64,000 bases of DNA, taken from NCBI GenBank assembly GCA_910576785.1, contig CAJTJG010000005.1, forward strand, positions 1 through 64,000, in the 5' to 3' direction. The DNA is from an uncultured Duncaniella sp. (GTDB taxonomy: Bacteria > Bacteroidota > Bacteroidia > Bacteroidales > Muribaculaceae). Position numbers and translations under genes: made by a program. Each line of letters opens with the position of its first letter. The first letter of the stretch is position 1. This document shows, piece by piece, positions 62,284 to 64,000 of the stretch. The notes under the pieces were generated by a model. The model was not told where the DNA came from, searched no databases, and saw nothing but the letters and a program-made list of their open reading frames with translations.

Positions 62284-63165
62284 ATGAAAAAAATTGCAAC
62301 TCTTGCTTTGATCGCAGCAGCGGCCCTCACCTCCTGCAATGGTGACAAACTCCGCGATGCAGAAGCTCAGAATGAGCAACTCAAAGGTGACCTCCGCGAG
62401 ACCCTCGCCACTCAAGACAGTCTTCTCGTGCTTGTCAACGACATATCCGACGGCATGAGCCAGATCAAGGATCTTGAGAAAATCATCTCCACCCCCGGCA
62501 CTCTCGGCGGCGAGTCATCATCTCGCAAAGAGCAGATCCGCAATGACATGATCGCTATCCAGCAGGCCCTGCAGGAGCGTCGCGAACGTCTCGCCGAGCT
62601 GGAAAAGAAACTCAACGACAACGGCGGCGAGAACGCCACCCTCAAACGCACCATTTCCAATCTCAAGGCCCAGATAGCCGAGCAGTCAACCGAGATAGCC
62701 ACTCTCACCAACCAGCTCGCCTCTGCCAATATAAAGATTGAGGAACTCACATCCACAGTGACTGACCTCAACACCCGCGTAGACTCGCTCAACACAGACG
62801 TCGAGGCTGAACGTCTCGCCAAGGCAGCAGCCGAGGAGGCAGCCCGTATCGCCGACGCAGAGGCCAACGCCTGCTACTATGCAGTAGGCACCAACAAGGA
62901 ACTCAAGGAGCGTGACATCCTCAAGTCCGGATTCCTCCGCAAGACCAAGGTTATGAAGGGCGACTTCGACATGAGCTACTTCACCAATGCCGACAAGCGC
63001 ACTCTCACCGAAATCCCCACCCACAGCAAGAAGGCCAAGATCATGACCTCGCAGCCCAAGGACACCTACGAGATCGTCGATGTCAACGGACAGAAAGTCA
63101 TCAAAATCCTCAACCCGGCAAAATTCTGGCAGCTCTCCAACTTCCTCGTGATCGAAGTTGACTGA
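62284..63165 (+). CDS. coiled-coil lipoprotein
   Basis: The 293-residue product has a lipoprotein signal (MKKIATLALIAAAALTSC, Cys18). Residues about 22-200 form a long coiled coil with regular heptads (RERLAELEKKLNDN, LKAQIAEQSTEIATLTNQLA, VTDLNTRVDSLNTDVEAERLA). The last 95 residues are a globular part: ANACYYAVGTNKELKERDIL, SGFLRKTKVMKGDFDMSYFT and KVIKILNPAKFWQLSNFLVI. Proteins of this shape are common in Bacteroidetes, with the helix reaching from an outer- or inner-membrane anchor to the globular head. Function is not known. A 38-base perfect palindrome lies 41 bases after its stop. Confidence 0.82.
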   Translation: MKKIATLALIAAAALTSCNGDKLRDAEAQNEQLKGDLRETLATQDSLLVLVNDISDGMSQIKDLEKIISTPGTLGGESSSRKEQIRNDMIAIQQALQERRERLAELEKKLNDNGGENATLKRTISNLKAQIAEQSTEIATLTNQLASANIKIEELTSTVTDLNTRVDSLNTDVEAERLAKAAAEEAARIADAEANACYYAVGTNKELKERDILKSGFLRKTKVMKGDFDMSYFTNADKRTLTEIPTHSKKAKIMTSQPKDTYEIVDVNGQKVIKILNPAKFWQLSNFLVIEVD

Positions 63166-63206
63166 ACCCGATGAACCTTTACAGATCATACATATAATTA
63201 TTTTTT

Positions 63207-63244
63207 GAAGGATGTATGTCCCCGGCCGGGGACATACATCCTTC
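63207..63244. terminator. 38-bp perfect palindrome, probable terminator hairpin
   Basis: GAAGGATGTATGTCCCCGG and its exact reverse complement form one continuous palindrome, which would fold into a stem of about 17 bp with a tight loop. A run of T lies before it, not after it, so it is not a classic U-tract terminator in either direction. It still separates the lipoprotein gene from the pullulanase gene and most likely ends or stabilises the upstream transcript. Confidence 0.6.
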
Positions 63245-63282
63245 ATCACATACTTACCCCCTTTCCAATCAACATTTTTATC

Positions 63283-64000
63283 ATGAAAATTACACCGGTC
63301 TTGACAAGTATCATCATCGGCTGCGGCTCTATGACAGCCGCACAAATCACAGATCCCGACTCTAAGTTCGGCAGTTTCCCATCCTACAGCGGCGAGGATC
63401 TCGAGCTGAGCGTAGACTCCAATGGAACGCACTGGCGCATGTGGTCGCCTGAAGCCGAGGCAGTCCAACTCATCATCTATCCCTCCGGGCGCGGATCCGC
63501 AGCAGAGCAGATCATCGACATGACACCCTCCACCGATGGCACATGGATAGCATCTACACCCGCACAGCTCTACGGTAAATTCTACACTTTCAGAGTGAAA
63601 CACAGTGGCCGATGGCTTGCCGAGACTCCGGGTGTATGGGCCAAAGCCGTAGGCGTGAACGGCAACCGTGCCGCCGTGATTGACTTCAGCGCCACTGATC
63701 CCGATGGATGGGCCAACGACAAGGGACCTGCCTTGAAACATATCAACGATGCCGTGATATACGAAATGCACCATCGTGACTTCTCTGTGGATCCATCATC
63801 AGGCATAGCAAACAAAGGGAAATTCCTCGCACTCACCGAACATGGCACCACTAATCCCGAAGGAGACCCCACAGGCATTGACCACCTCAAGGACCTCGGC
63901 ATCACGCATGTGCACATCCTTCCGTCATACGACTACAACAGTGTCGACGAAACCAATCTCCCGGCCAACACATACAACTGGGGATACGATCCTCTCAACT
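63283..64000 (+). CDS. type I pullulanase, 5' part (cut by window end)
   Basis: The visible 239 codons encode a signal peptide (MKITPVLTSIIIGCGSMTAA) and then a CBM48-type N-terminal domain: THWRMWSPEAEAVQLIIYPS, GKFYTFRVKHSGRWLAETPG. The GH13 barrel begins DAVIYEMHHRDFSVDP, with LKDLGITHVHILPSYDYNSV and TYNWGYDPLN. YNWGYDP is the signature of type I pullulanases, which hydrolyse alpha-1,6 branches of pullulan and starch. The catalytic residues lie beyond the window. The signal suggests periplasmic or surface action. Confidence 0.88.
   Translation, partial: MKITPVLTSIIIGCGSMTAAQITDPDSKFGSFPSYSGEDLELSVDSNGTHWRMWSPEAEAVQLIIYPSGRGSAAEQIIDMTPSTDGTWIASTPAQLYGKFYTFRVKHSGRWLAETPGVWAKAVGVNGNRAAVIDFSATDPDGWANDKGPALKHINDAVIYEMHHRDFSVDPSSGIANKGKFLALTEHGTTNPEGDPTGIDHLKDLGITHVHILPSYDYNSVDETNLPANTYNWGYDPLN

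Overview
The window looks like a chromosome segment of a Bacteroidales bacterium, most likely a gut Muribaculaceae-like species. The evidence is the TAnnTTTG promoter boxes in front of many genes, a type V (Mfa/Fim) fimbrial operon, DUF3575, DUF3868, DUF4270, DUF4293 and DUF4906 proteins, a TonB receptor with an N-terminal carboxypeptidase-like domain, a Bacteroidales-style thiamin operon, and fairly GC-rich coding DNA. The genus is inferred from gene content only.

Bases 1-13,500 are the right end of an integrated phage or phage-tail element. It carries a 335-residue unknown protein, a lysis cassette (holin-like protein, amidase endolysin, spanin-like lipoprotein), a small AT-rich membrane gene with its own promoter, a 1.8 kb gene-free structured region, a 1,502-residue tape measure protein, a distal tail protein and a convergent tyrosine integrase. 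Repeated TGTRCAAGGT sites lie between the integrase and a tRNA with anticodon CAT; a tRNA-Ser follows. No head genes are seen, and the left end lies outside the window.

Bases 13,900-15,900 hold a Cu/Zn-type permease with an HMA domain and a thioredoxin-like protein, both on the minus strand. Bases 16,050-27,220 are the fimbrial operon. It has a strong promoter and a long leader, then a frame-disrupted DUF3575 gene, a DUF3868/OmpA-like protein, a major fimbrillin, an intrinsic terminator, an Mfa2-type anchor, a further fimbrillin-like lipoprotein, a 1,108-residue DUF4906-like tip candidate and a final terminator.

Bases 27,270-29,690 encode a glycogen-synthase N-terminal-domain protein and a DUF4270 lipoprotein. 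A TPP riboswitch at 29,814 then controls thiD-thiS-tenI-like-thiE-thiG-thiC-thiH, which makes the pyrimidine and thiazole halves of thiamin; thiF is not in the cluster. A TonB receptor follows.

From 38,400 to 51,600 twelve minus-strand genes are packed with overlaps or gaps under 25 bases. In transcription order they are mutS, a Wzi-like capsule protein, a lipoprotein, a LegB-like dehydratase, an ATP-grasp enzyme, a NeuB-family synthase, rpoN, a PAP2-like membrane protein, purE, ispG, ribD and a GNAT acetyltransferase. Upstream is a second minus-strand operon: pyrK, pyrD, two lipoproteins, a SUI1-family factor and an AddA-like helicase-nuclease.

From 58,000 to the end come tRNA-Arg(CCT) and a DUF4293 protein on the minus strand, then plus-strand surE, a PBP4-type carboxypeptidase, a conserved hypothetical, rsmI, a coiled-coil lipoprotein, a 38-bp perfect palindrome and the start of a type I pullulanase cut by the window edge.

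The least explained items are the structured gap at 3,893-5,699, which holds diverged repeat copies with compensatory base-pair changes, the hairpin cluster at 1,515-1,955, and the frame-broken DUF3575 gene at the head of the fimbrial operon.
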